Below, in pieces: positions 8,081-14,852 of a DNA stretch of 36,372 bases (positions are counted from its first letter, which is position 1; the number at the start of each line of letters is the position of its first letter). The notes under the pieces were generated by a model. The model saw only the letters and a list, made by a program, of their open reading frames with translations. It searched no databases and was not told where the DNA came from. The translations under genes and the position numbers were made by a program. This DNA is from DATFKA01 sp042095835 (GTDB lineage: Bacteria; Bacteroidota; Bacteroidia; Chitinophagales; Saprospiraceae): positions 1 through 36,372 of the forward strand of contig JBELML010000055.1 of NCBI GenBank assembly GCA_042095835.1. The letters are read 5' to 3'.

Positions 8081-8491
8081 TTAAATAAATTTTTTCTCAA
8101 AAGCGTAACGCTTAAAGTAAAAGTTGTAGAAAAAGACAATTCCTGTCGATATAATCTTTGTGACCTGCTGGTGCTCATCGAAGAAGGTCATCGTTGACAA
8201 ACCATAAATAATAGCGGTATCTAATGCCCAGCCACCCAGCGAAACCAGCATCGCCTTCGCAAAAATGGAGGCATTATTCCCATTCGACTCGAAGACAAAT
8301 TTTTTCTGTAAAGTGAAATTGACCGCTACTCCTGTGAAATAAGCAATGAAGTTGGCCACAGCTCGAGAAGACATCCTAGGTTCCAAAAACAGGAATAAAG
8401 AGATATTCACCAGTGTAGCAATAGTACTAGATATTCCAAATTTGAATTTGAGCTTTACCAGCTCCTTGATCTTCTCTTTATTCAGCTTCAT
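8081..8491 (-). CDS. GtrA-like family membrane protein
   Basis: A 136-residue protein with four membrane segments (about 15-37, 43-63, 80-100, 107-127), matching GtrA (PF04138) in size and pattern, including FGISSTIATLVNISLFLF and the AVNFTLQKKFVFES loop. GtrA-like proteins are thought to help flip or handle polyprenyl-phosphate-linked sugars for surface polysaccharides. Here it lies between a deoxyribonucleotidase (2 bases upstream) and tolC (1 base downstream), so it is translated as part of the efflux transcription unit although no glycosyltransferase is beside it. The partner is unknown; the ArnT-like protein at 852-2315 uses the same class of donor but is not linked. Confidence 0.88.
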   Translation of the reverse strand: MKLNKEKIKELVKLKFKFGISSTIATLVNISLFLFLEPRMSSRAVANFIAYFTGVAVNFTLQKKFVFESNGNNASIFAKAMLVSLGGWALDTAIIYGLSTMTFFDEHQQVTKIISTGIVFFYNFYFKRYAFEKKFI

Positions 8492-8493
8492 AG

Positions 8494-9039
8494 TTATTTC
8501 GCTTGCTCTAATTCCTTGCGGAAAAAGGCAGTTACTTCCTCCCAGTTATTTACTCGGGTATATCCTGTTTCATTGATATTATGACTTGCTGTAAAAAGTA
8601 GCCCCTTGCCCCTGAAAGTCTTCAAATTACGCGCATGGTCATCAATCATATAATCTGTTCCGAGTATGCTTTTGTCGCCACAGAAGACGTATTGTTTCCA
8701 ATGTATAAAAGGGAAATGCTCCTCTAGCCAATCGTATTTGTCTTCCAGGCTATTGCGAAACTCTTGTGCCGCAGTAGTGATATAAACATCATAGTGCTGC
8801 ATCAATTCTTTTACCCCTTCGATGCTGCCCGGCATAATGCCTAAATCTCTAAAGAACCCTTTCTCATACAAGCGCTCTCTGACTTGCCTCGCTCCCTCGA
8901 TTGCATAAATTTTCTTACCGAGATATTGCTCTTTTTGCAACCTGATCCCAAATTTCTCCTCATAAATATCCAAGAACTTTGGAGTCACATTTGCAATCAC
9001 CTCGTCCATGTCTAAGGCTATTGTTTTTCGTGTGTCCAT
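8494..9039 (-). CDS. 5'(3')-deoxyribonucleotidase-type HAD phosphatase (NT5C family)
   Basis: A 181-residue HAD-superfamily hydrolase. Motif I is LDMDEVIAN (D9 nucleophile, D11 acid/base), motif II is TTAAQEF (about residue 92), and the C-terminal acidic motif is DYMIDDHARNL (about residues 128-138). The length and the DMDEV motif fit the NT5C group that removes phosphate from deoxynucleoside monophosphates, but the exact substrate cannot be proved from sequence. It is cytoplasmic, with no signal peptide. It sits between the RND pump gene (68-base gap carrying a 16 bp tandem repeat) and gtrA, an unusual place for a nucleotidase. Confidence 0.88.
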   Translation of the reverse strand: MDTRKTIALDMDEVIANVTPKFLDIYEEKFGIRLQKEQYLGKKIYAIEGARQVRERLYEKGFFRDLGIMPGSIEGVKELMQHYDVYITTAAQEFRNSLEDKYDWLEEHFPFIHWKQYVFCGDKSILGTDYMIDDHARNLKTFRGKGLLFTASHNINETGYTRVNNWEEVTAFFRKELEQAK

Positions 9040-9072
9040 TTGTTGTTTGTTAATGTGCCAATGTCAAATATT

Positions 9073-9104
9073 ATTTATTCACTCATTTATTTATTCACTC
9101 ATTG
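9073..9104. repeat. Two-copy 16 bp tandem repeat after the RND gene
   Basis: ATTTATTCACTCATTT (9073-9088) is followed directly by ATTTATTCACTCATTG (9089-9104), 15 of 16 bases identical. It fills the gap between the RND stop and the deoxyribonucleotidase start. Other tracts with the same 16-base period are at 12354-12377 and 14789-14846. Confidence 0.75.
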
Positions 9105-9107
9105 TAA

Positions 9108-12100
9108 TCAAACCATCGCAAATACCTGCACAATCTGCTGACCATAAAAAGCAAAGGCCAAAGCTATGGTCACAAAAACAAGTGCAGCATACCATAAAAA
9201 TTCATACCCCGATTCGGTGCGTACGGCTGCTTCCACTGACTCGTAGTTGGGTTTGACTCCATTCCACATCCAAGTTGCATAGACCTTGAATCGATTGGCT
9301 AGAATCAAGAAAACAGGCAGTAGTATGAGATTGGCTATGGTTACCGCCAAAAGACCGTAGGAGACCGAAATCGCCATAGGTATCAAGAACTGCGCTTGCA
9401 GTGATTTCTCAAATAAAAGTGGCGCTAGCCCCGCGAAAGTCGTGAAAGTGGTCAATACAATTGGACGGAACCTGGATACACCAGCTTCGTAGATCGCATC
9501 CATTTGAGACTTCCCTTCTTCCAATAGACTGTTGTAGGTCGTCACTAGTACTAGGGAGTCGTTGACTAAGACACCAATCAAAGCAATGACACCTAAAATA
9601 GAGAACAAACTAATAGGTGTACTCATCAGGTAATGCCCCCAGCCTACTCCAATCATACTGAAAGGAATGAGCATGAATACTACAAAAGTTTGGCTGATCG
9701 AACGGAAAGTTAAGGCGACACAGAAAAACATCAAGGCCAGTATAATGACCCCAACGGTCTGGATAGAATTCACCGACTTTTCTTGCTCGCGGTTTTGCCC
9801 TTCGTACAAGGCCGAAACAGTTGGATAATTAGCTAAAACGCCAGGTATGATCTCCTCTTTCAATCGAGAAGTGACATCGGAGACCGATACATCATCATTC
9901 GCTACATCAGCTTCTATTTTGATTTCTTGTTTTCCATCGATATGGTTGATGCCGATGATGCCTCTTTGTACATCTAGCGTGGCAATCTCTGAAAGTGGAA
10001 ACTCTCTGCCATCCGCAAAACGGACACGCATATTCTGTAAATCAGTAATGTCGGATCGATCGCCGCGGTCGTAGCGTACCCATACGCGTACTTCATCTCT
10101 TCCTCTTTGTAGTCGCTGTACTTCACTACCAAAAAATCCCTGGCGAACCTGACCTACGACTTCTTGTAGATTCAGTCCCAAATAGCGTGCTTTTTCTTTG
10201 AGTTCTATATTGATCTCCCGCAGACCTTCTTGGTCGTTATCAACTACATCACTTAACTCAGATAGCGCGAACATTTGTTCTTTTACTTCATTGGTAGCGG
10301 CCTTTAATTCTTCTCTGTTCTCGCCAACAAGCGATATAGATACCGGTTTACCAAAGGCACTTTGTGCACCAAAGGTGACCAGCTCTGCTTCTGGAATTGG
10401 GCCAGCGAGTTTTCTAATGGTATTGATCACCTCTCTCAAACTCAAAGAGTCTCGGTATTCTCCTTCCAAAAGGGCGATATTAATTGTGCCCGCATAGGTG
10501 CTCGGCCCGAGTGATTTTTCTACACGTTGGATGGCTTGGCGGTCATCGCCAAAAAAGCGATCACTCAATTGCTCATTGGCTGTCCAAGCTGCTTCCTCGA
10601 TATGATCTATCCAGTTTTGGGTGATGTTCTCTCTGGTACCCGCAGGCATTTGGATGGCAATATTGATGTCATCGCGCTCAATAACGGGGAAAAAAGTGCC
10701 CTTGATAATACCATTGCCAATCGCTCCCATGGTGATGTATAGCAGTCCTAAAAATACGGCTACGGTGAAAAATTTGTTATACATCGAAAACTTGAGGACA
10801 GGACCATAGAATTTATTACGTAGCCAGTCCATTACATTTTCTAAGCCTTGCTGAAACTTGTTGGGCTTACGATCTGGACTTAATGCCTTGGAATGGGCAA
10901 CGTGAGTTGGTAGAATAAAAGCACCTTCTATTAGTGAGAAAATCAAAGAGAAGATAACTACTACGGCCATTTCTCGGAAAAAGTCTCCCAAGCGCCCGTC
11001 AATAAAGAAGAACATTGAAAAGGCAATCACCGTAGTCAAGATGGCTGTGAATACGGCAGGTAGTACCTTCATGGTGCCTTTCAAAGCAGCATCTGTGGGG
11101 TTCTCTCCTTTCTCATAAAATTGATAAATACTTTCTCCAATCACAATCCCATCATCTACCAGAATACCAATCACTAATATCATTCCAAAGAGGGAAATCA
11201 CATTGATAGTAATGCCTAAGGCAGCTGCTACAATAAACATCCCTCCAAATGAAATAGGGATGGCAATAGCTACCCAAAAAGCTAGCCGCCAATGCAAAAA
11301 CATGGCAAGCAACACAATCACAATTAGGAAACCAATGACTCCATTTTCTGTTAATAAATTGATCCGACCAATCAAAATGGTTGATCCATCGGTAATCACC
11401 GAAGCTTGTGCCACATCATTGGTCGCATTGAAATCTGAGACATAATCCTTTACAATATCCGTAATCGGTAGTAGGTCTTCCTCTATGGTGTTCTGGATAT
11501 TGACCACTACCGCTGGTTTTCCATTGACATAACTTCTACTTGGATTATCCTCAGACCATTGGTCGGTAATATCCGCAATTTGATGTAGTCGAACTACTGC
11601 ACCATCAGGACTCGTTTTGACAACGATATCCCGCATGCCCTCTGCATAATAAGCTTTATTGCGTGCTCTCAACAGGAGTTCTTCTTCACTCCCTTTTATG
11701 GTTCCTCCGGTAAGTTCAATATTTGCATTTCTGACGGCTAAGGTGGCCTGTAGGAAGGTCAATTGAAACGCGCGTAGGTCTGCTTCACGGAAAGCAATTT
11801 CAATTTCTTCTTCTGGAAATCCGCTCAGCTCTACCTTGGATATTTCTTCTCTGACTAGTAGCTCGTCTTCCGCTTTTCGCCCCAGGCGTTTGAGTTCTTT
11901 GAGGTCAATATCACCGGCGATAGCAAAGGAGATGGCTCGTCCAAGCGACTCTTGTTTATAGATTACTGGTGGCTCGAGACCAACGGGGAAAGAACTGATT
12001 TGATCCACCGCATTTTTGACATCCTGTAGAATTAAATCGGTGTTATACCCTTTGATGACTTCTACGGTGATGTTACCACTGTTTTCGCTTGAAACGGAGG

Positions 12101-12344
12101 TGACGCGCTCCACACCAGTAACTCCTTTGAGGTTTTCTTCGATTTTGTTGACAATCCCTTCTTCAACTTCTTCTGGAGAAGCGCCCGGATAAACCAATCG
12201 GATATTAATGATCCTACTTTTTACCTCTGGGAAAAAGGTGGATTTCATACTGAGTGCTCCGGCTACACCCATGATAAGCAGAGCAAACATGAGCAGGTTG
12301 GCAGCAACCGGATATTTTATAAAATAGTTAATGATCCCTTTCAC
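9108..12344 (-). CDS. Efflux RND transporter permease subunit (AcrB/HAE1-like)
   Basis: A 1078-residue inner-membrane pump, the usual length for the family. It starts KGIINYFIKYPVAANLL with the first membrane segment at about residues 10-30, has two large periplasmic loops and two sets of membrane segments. The proton-relay Asp pair is visible in the fourth segment (GILVDDGIVIGESIYQF), and the second half has the matching GVLVNDSLVLVTTYNSLLEE. It exports small hydrophobic compounds or drugs using the proton gradient together with the adaptor and TolC; substrates are not predictable. The start codon is GTG at 12342-12344, the only fitting one. It follows the adaptor gene by 84 bases, a gap that holds a short repeat tract, and is probably in the same transcript. 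Confidence 0.95.
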   Translation of the reverse strand: MKGIINYFIKYPVAANLLMFALLIMGVAGALSMKSTFFPEVKSRIINIRLVYPGASPEEVEEGIVNKIEENLKGVTGVERVTSVSSENSGNITVEVIKGYNTDLILQDVKNAVDQISSFPVGLEPPVIYKQESLGRAISFAIAGDIDLKELKRLGRKAEDELLVREEISKVELSGFPEEEIEIAFREADLRAFQLTFLQATLAVRNANIELTGGTIKGSEEELLLRARNKAYYAEGMRDIVVKTSPDGAVVRLHQIADITDQWSEDNPSRSYVNGKPAVVVNIQNTIEEDLLPITDIVKDYVSDFNATNDVAQASVITDGSTILIGRINLLTENGVIGFLIVIVLLAMFLHWRLAFWVAIAIPISFGGMFIVAAALGITINVISLFGMILVIGILVDDGIVIGESIYQFYEKGENPTDAALKGTMKVLPAVFTAILTTVIAFSMFFFIDGRLGDFFREMAVVVIFSLIFSLIEGAFILPTHVAHSKALSPDRKPNKFQQGLENVMDWLRNKFYGPVLKFSMYNKFFTVAVFLGLLYITMGAIGNGIIKGTFFPVIERDDINIAIQMPAGTRENITQNWIDHIEEAAWTANEQLSDRFFGDDRQAIQRVEKSLGPSTYAGTINIALLEGEYRDSLSLREVINTIRKLAGPIPEAELVTFGAQSAFGKPVSISLVGENREELKAATNEVKEQMFALSELSDVVDNDQEGLREINIELKEKARYLGLNLQEVVGQVRQGFFGSEVQRLQRGRDEVRVWVRYDRGDRSDITDLQNMRVRFADGREFPLSEIATLDVQRGIIGINHIDGKQEIKIEADVANDDVSVSDVTSRLKEEIIPGVLANYPTVSALYEGQNREQEKSVNSIQTVGVIILALMFFCVALTFRSISQTFVVFMLIPFSMIGVGWGHYLMSTPISLFSILGVIALIGVLVNDSLVLVTTYNSLLEEGKSQMDAIYEAGVSRFRPIVLTTFTTFAGLAPLLFEKSLQAQFLIPMAISVSYGLLAVTIANLILLPVFLILANRFKVYATWMWNGVKPNYESVEAAVRTESGYEFLWYAALVFVTIALAFAFYGQQIVQVFAMV

Positions 12345-12353
12345 GGTAGGAAA

Positions 12354-12377
12354 ATGAATTAGTGAATGAATGAATTA
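12354..12377. repeat. 1.5-copy 16 bp tandem repeat before the RND gene
   Basis: ATGAATTAGTGAATGA (12354-12369) is followed by ATGAATTA (12370-12377), giving a 16-base period. It lies between the adaptor stop and the RND start. The period equals that of the tracts at 9073-9104 and 14789-14846, though the unit differs. Confidence 0.5.
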
Positions 12378-12428
12378 ATGATGGAGCAATTGGTACGTCT
12401 AATGTCTCCAAGTCGCACCGTTTGCTGC

Positions 12429-13601
12429 TTAGCCTCCAACAGCGGCATTACCCGGATTAGAAGAGTTGACTTGATTTGAGCTACCCTTCACCTCTACCTT
12501 CATGCCATCAAATGCACCGGACAATTTTGAACTCAAGAGCGGTGTGCCATTGTCTAAACCACGTATAACTGCATAGTCTTCTGTGATTTTCAAGACCTCT
12601 ACTTGCTGAAGTTGAAGTTGATCTTCGTGGACGGTGAATACAGCTGTTTGATTCACTAATAGATTGCGTGGAATACGGATAGCATCCTGAATAGCTTTGG
12701 CGTCAACTTCCCCTAGCATATACATGCCTTCCTTCAATTTTTTACCATTGACGCTGATAAATACCTTGACGGTTTGAGTACCAGAGTCTACTTGGTCATT
12801 GATTCGTTTGATGCGACCATTCCAGTTGCCTGCGACATCACGTGAACTTAATTTGACCGTACTGCCGGCAGTGATATATTTTAAATCCTTGAGTGGGATG
12901 GTGACTTCTAGTTCGTAGGTAGAGGTATTCATGAGCTCACCCAGTTTTTGGCCAGATCGTACGAGTGCTCCTGGTTGGATACTGGTTTGAGTGATGACGC
13001 CACTAAAAGGAGCCTTTACTTCATATTTATTTAGGCGTTCTTCTAAACTTTTTATAGTGTAAAATTGGCTTAAAAGATTACGAGAAGCGATAAAGTACTT
13101 TTCCTGATCATTGAGTGGTTTTGGAAAAGACTGGAGCGTTTGCTCAACATCATAATTATCTAGGTAAGTTTTCCATTGTTGAAAACTTTCAGGATAATCA
13201 ATTTTTAAATCAGGCATCAACTGTGTGACAGCATTTAATAAGGTACTCTTTTGTGCCAAAAGGTTTAATTGAGCTTCGGTCTCATCTACCCGTATTAAAA
13301 CAGAACCTTTGGGGAAGTAGCTACCTACTTTGAAAGGCTTGTCTGTACCTTGTAAAGTGCCAGATACCTCTGAGAAAATATCGATTTTATTAAAAGCGGC
13401 GAGTTCTCCTTGTACCTCTAATTTACTTGCTACACTGGTACTTTGTGCATACAATACTTCTACTTGGGGAGTAGGAGTAGGTGGAGGGGTAGGTCTGTTT
13501 GGGGCATTAGCTGTCTCAAAATATTTATTGACAAAAAAAGCAATAGCTAGTACTCCAATGGCAGCTACAATGATGAGTCTCCTAGCGGTTAGATTGTTCA
13601 T
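12429..13601 (-). CDS. Efflux RND transporter periplasmic adaptor subunit
   Basis: A 390-residue membrane fusion protein. A single membrane anchor (about residues 8-24, IIVAAIGVLAIAFFVN) is followed by a Pro-rich stretch (PNRPTPPPTPTPQ) and then the adaptor layout: split biotinyl-lipoyl-like halves (IDIFSEVSGTLQG near 74 and the KAPFSGVITQTSIQPGALV segment near 197) around a short helical hairpin with ETEAQLNLLAQK, then beta-barrel and membrane-proximal domains. It links the RND pump to TolC in the periplasm. It lacks a clear lipobox, so it is anchored by the membrane helix. The gene follows marR by 42 bases, a gap that contains no promoter match but borders a copy of the putative MarR operator at 13650-13663. 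Confidence 0.93.
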   Translation of the reverse strand: MNNLTARRLIIVAAIGVLAIAFFVNKYFETANAPNRPTPPPTPTPQVEVLYAQSTSVASKLEVQGELAAFNKIDIFSEVSGTLQGTDKPFKVGSYFPKGSVLIRVDETEAQLNLLAQKSTLLNAVTQLMPDLKIDYPESFQQWKTYLDNYDVEQTLQSFPKPLNDQEKYFIASRNLLSQFYTIKSLEERLNKYEVKAPFSGVITQTSIQPGALVRSGQKLGELMNTSTYELEVTIPLKDLKYITAGSTVKLSSRDVAGNWNGRIKRINDQVDSGTQTVKVFISVNGKKLKEGMYMLGEVDAKAIQDAIRIPRNLLVNQTAVFTVHEDQLQLQQVEVLKITEDYAVIRGLDNGTPLLSSKLSGAFDGMKVEVKGSSNQVNSSNPGNAAVGG

Positions 13602-13643
13602 AATCGAAGTGATTTATAGCGATTTGTGTTAATTTAAAGTAAA

Positions 13644-14102
13644 TCAATCGTTGCGCGTGCAACCATTTAAGTTTGTATAAATTTTGGATAAAACCGTATT
13701 GCAAATATTAAGTTCCTCTTCCGAGATGTTTTCCATAGCTTCTTCTACAGTAGCTCTAGCGTGCGGAATAAGATGTTGCTTTAGGCTTTTTCCTTTATGC
13801 GTTAGATATATTCTTTTGGTGCGTTTGTCCTTAGAGTCTTCTATTCTCACTAGGATATTCTTCTTTTCCAAGAGACTGATCGTACGGGCGATAGTCGCTT
13901 TATCCTTGATGTTGGAGACTGCTAAGTCTTGCTGTCGGATACCATCTTTCTCCCAGAGATCACTGAGTACTCCCATGTGCTGCGGCTGTATTTCGACTTC
14001 ATCATGGTCGACTTTTTGCCAGATAGCCTGAGTAAGTAACCTTCCAACTCGATTGGTCAGAAAGATAACGGCCTTGTAAGGATTAGAAGTTTGGATGTCC
14101 AT
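13644..14102 (-). CDS. MarR family transcriptional regulator, probable local regulator of the efflux genes
   Basis: A 152-residue winged helix protein of usual MarR size. The central domain (about residues 35-105) shows MGVLSDLWEKDGIRQQDLA, the recognition-helix region KDKATIARTISLLEKKNILV, and the wing with the conserved DSKDKRTKRIYLTHKG. MarR proteins bind palindromes as dimers and are released by ligands or oxidation; one Cys pair near the C terminus (NICNTV and NGCTRN) may be redox-sensitive, which is only inference. It is the first gene of the efflux unit. A palindrome TAGTTG-N6-CAACTA lies just upstream of its ATG and a related one overlaps its 3' end, which supports autoregulation and control of the adaptor-RND genes. 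Confidence 0.92.
   Translation of the reverse strand: MDIQTSNPYKAVIFLTNRVGRLLTQAIWQKVDHDEVEIQPQHMGVLSDLWEKDGIRQQDLAVSNIKDKATIARTISLLEKKNILVRIEDSKDKRTKRIYLTHKGKSLKQHLIPHARATVEEAMENISEEELNICNTVLSKIYTNLNGCTRND
13650..13663. promoter_or_regulatory. Second copy of putative MarR operator
   Basis: GTTGCGCGTGCAAC has GTTGC/GCAAC arms around four bases and is identical at 11 of 14 positions to the palindrome at 14109-14122. It lies in the last codons of marR, about 50 bases before the adaptor start, so it could bind the regulator near a secondary promoter or act as a roadblock. Because it is also coding, chance is possible. Confidence 0.4.
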
Positions 14103-14106
14103 TTAC

Positions 14107-14124
14107 TAGTTGTGTATGCAACTA
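14107..14124. promoter_or_regulatory. Putative MarR operator
   Basis: TAGTTG and CAACTA are perfect inverted arms with a 6-base spacer, placed four bases upstream of the marR ATG in its leader. MarR regulators commonly bind such 16-20 bp palindromes overlapping their own promoter or start. The core GTTGTGTATGCAAC recurs in a variant at 13650-13663. I do not see an exact TAnnTTTG box upstream; the nearest partial one is at 14135-14141 on the minus strand (TACATTG). Confidence 0.5.
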
Positions 14125-14247
14125 ATAACATCATGACAATGTAAATGTTCTCTCCAGAATGGATCGTTTACCGAGAAAAAGTGTCAATTGTCCCTTTTGG
14201 GGGATGAACGGCTAAATTGTGTGGGTGAAAAGCAAGATTGGATAGGT

Positions 14248-14544
14248 CTAATTTAGGGAAAAAGTATGCACCAACTCAGGCGAATTATAAAAGAAAAGCT
14301 CTGACACATGCGGATGCATATAATCTGCTAGCGGCATCTTGGCAATGATCTCCATTACTTCAAACTCAGATTGGGCCTCAATGACGGTCCATAAAGTGGA
14401 GCGATCAATAGATAGCGCATAGGAGCGTACGGTACCTTCAACCAGAAGCTCATTGATCATATAGCGTTGGCGGGGGATCAGTGCAAGGAAGTCTTCAGTT
14501 AAATCTTCTGGCAATTCAAATTCGACCATAAATTGTTTTGTCAT
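14248..14544 (-). CDS. Small ferredoxin-like protein, muconolactone-isomerase-like
   Basis: A 98-residue cytoplasmic protein. The pattern FMVEFELPEDLTEDFLALIP, then a central RQRYMINELLVEGTVRSYAL, then LWTVIEAQSEFEVMEIIAKM and YMHPHVSELFFY fits the dimeric alpha/beta (ferredoxin-like) fold of muconolactone delta-isomerases and YciI-type proteins. No catechol-degradation genes are nearby, so a true muconolactone role is unlikely; many small members have no known function. It stands alone between the divergently separated marR (145 bases) and the SPOR gene (308 bases), with no clear promoter match. Confidence 0.6.
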   Translation of the reverse strand: MTKQFMVEFELPEDLTEDFLALIPRQRYMINELLVEGTVRSYALSIDRSTLWTVIEAQSEFEVMEIIAKMPLADYMHPHVSELFFYNSPELVHTFSLN

Positions 14545-14788
14545 AGCATCTTATTTTGGTCCATGTTCATTGGGAAATTAGTCGTAATACAAATCAAAGT
14601 AAACAACATCTCAACCAGTTGCCACCTTTTCTCCACTTTTAATAAAAATTTAAATAGTGCTTCTCTTTAAATAAAATGACCTTGAAATTGGTTTAATAGT
14701 ACAGCTTCAAGAGCTACTTGTACGCAAAAAAGTGAAAGAAAAACAACATTTTAGGTGTACTTTTACGTTTTTACTCAGAAGATATTAC

Positions 14789-14846
14789 ATCACAACATCA
14801 TTACATCAACACATCACAATATCAACACATCACTACATCAACACAT
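14789..14846 (+). repeat. 16 bp tandem repeat tract, about 3.6 copies
   Basis: In the leader of the SPOR gene, ATCAACACATCACAAT (14805-14820), ATCAACACATCACTAC (14821-14836) and ATCAACACAT (14837-14846) follow each other exactly, and 14789-14804 is a diverged unit (13 of 16). The tract has no G on the plus strand and ends seven bases before the ATG. The rest of 14545-14852 is AT-rich; I see no gene and no exact TAnnTTTG in it. Confidence 0.8.
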
Positions 14847-14852
14847 ATAACC

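Noticed and set aside
8080..8178. Extension of the tolC frame upstream into gtrA
   Set aside because: The extra 33 residues precede a good signal peptide and overlap a conserved GtrA sequence, so the start at 8079 is right.
5089..9072. CAATGTCAAATA present upstream of both msrB and the deoxyribonucleotidase gene, as a possible shared promoter
   Set aside because: A 12-base match between two AT-rich places is expected many times by chance in 36 kb, and neither fits TAnnTTTG exactly.
14787..14846. Repeat tract before the SPOR gene as a CRISPR array
   Set aside because: Units are 16 bases, directly adjacent with no unique spacers, and there are no cas genes.
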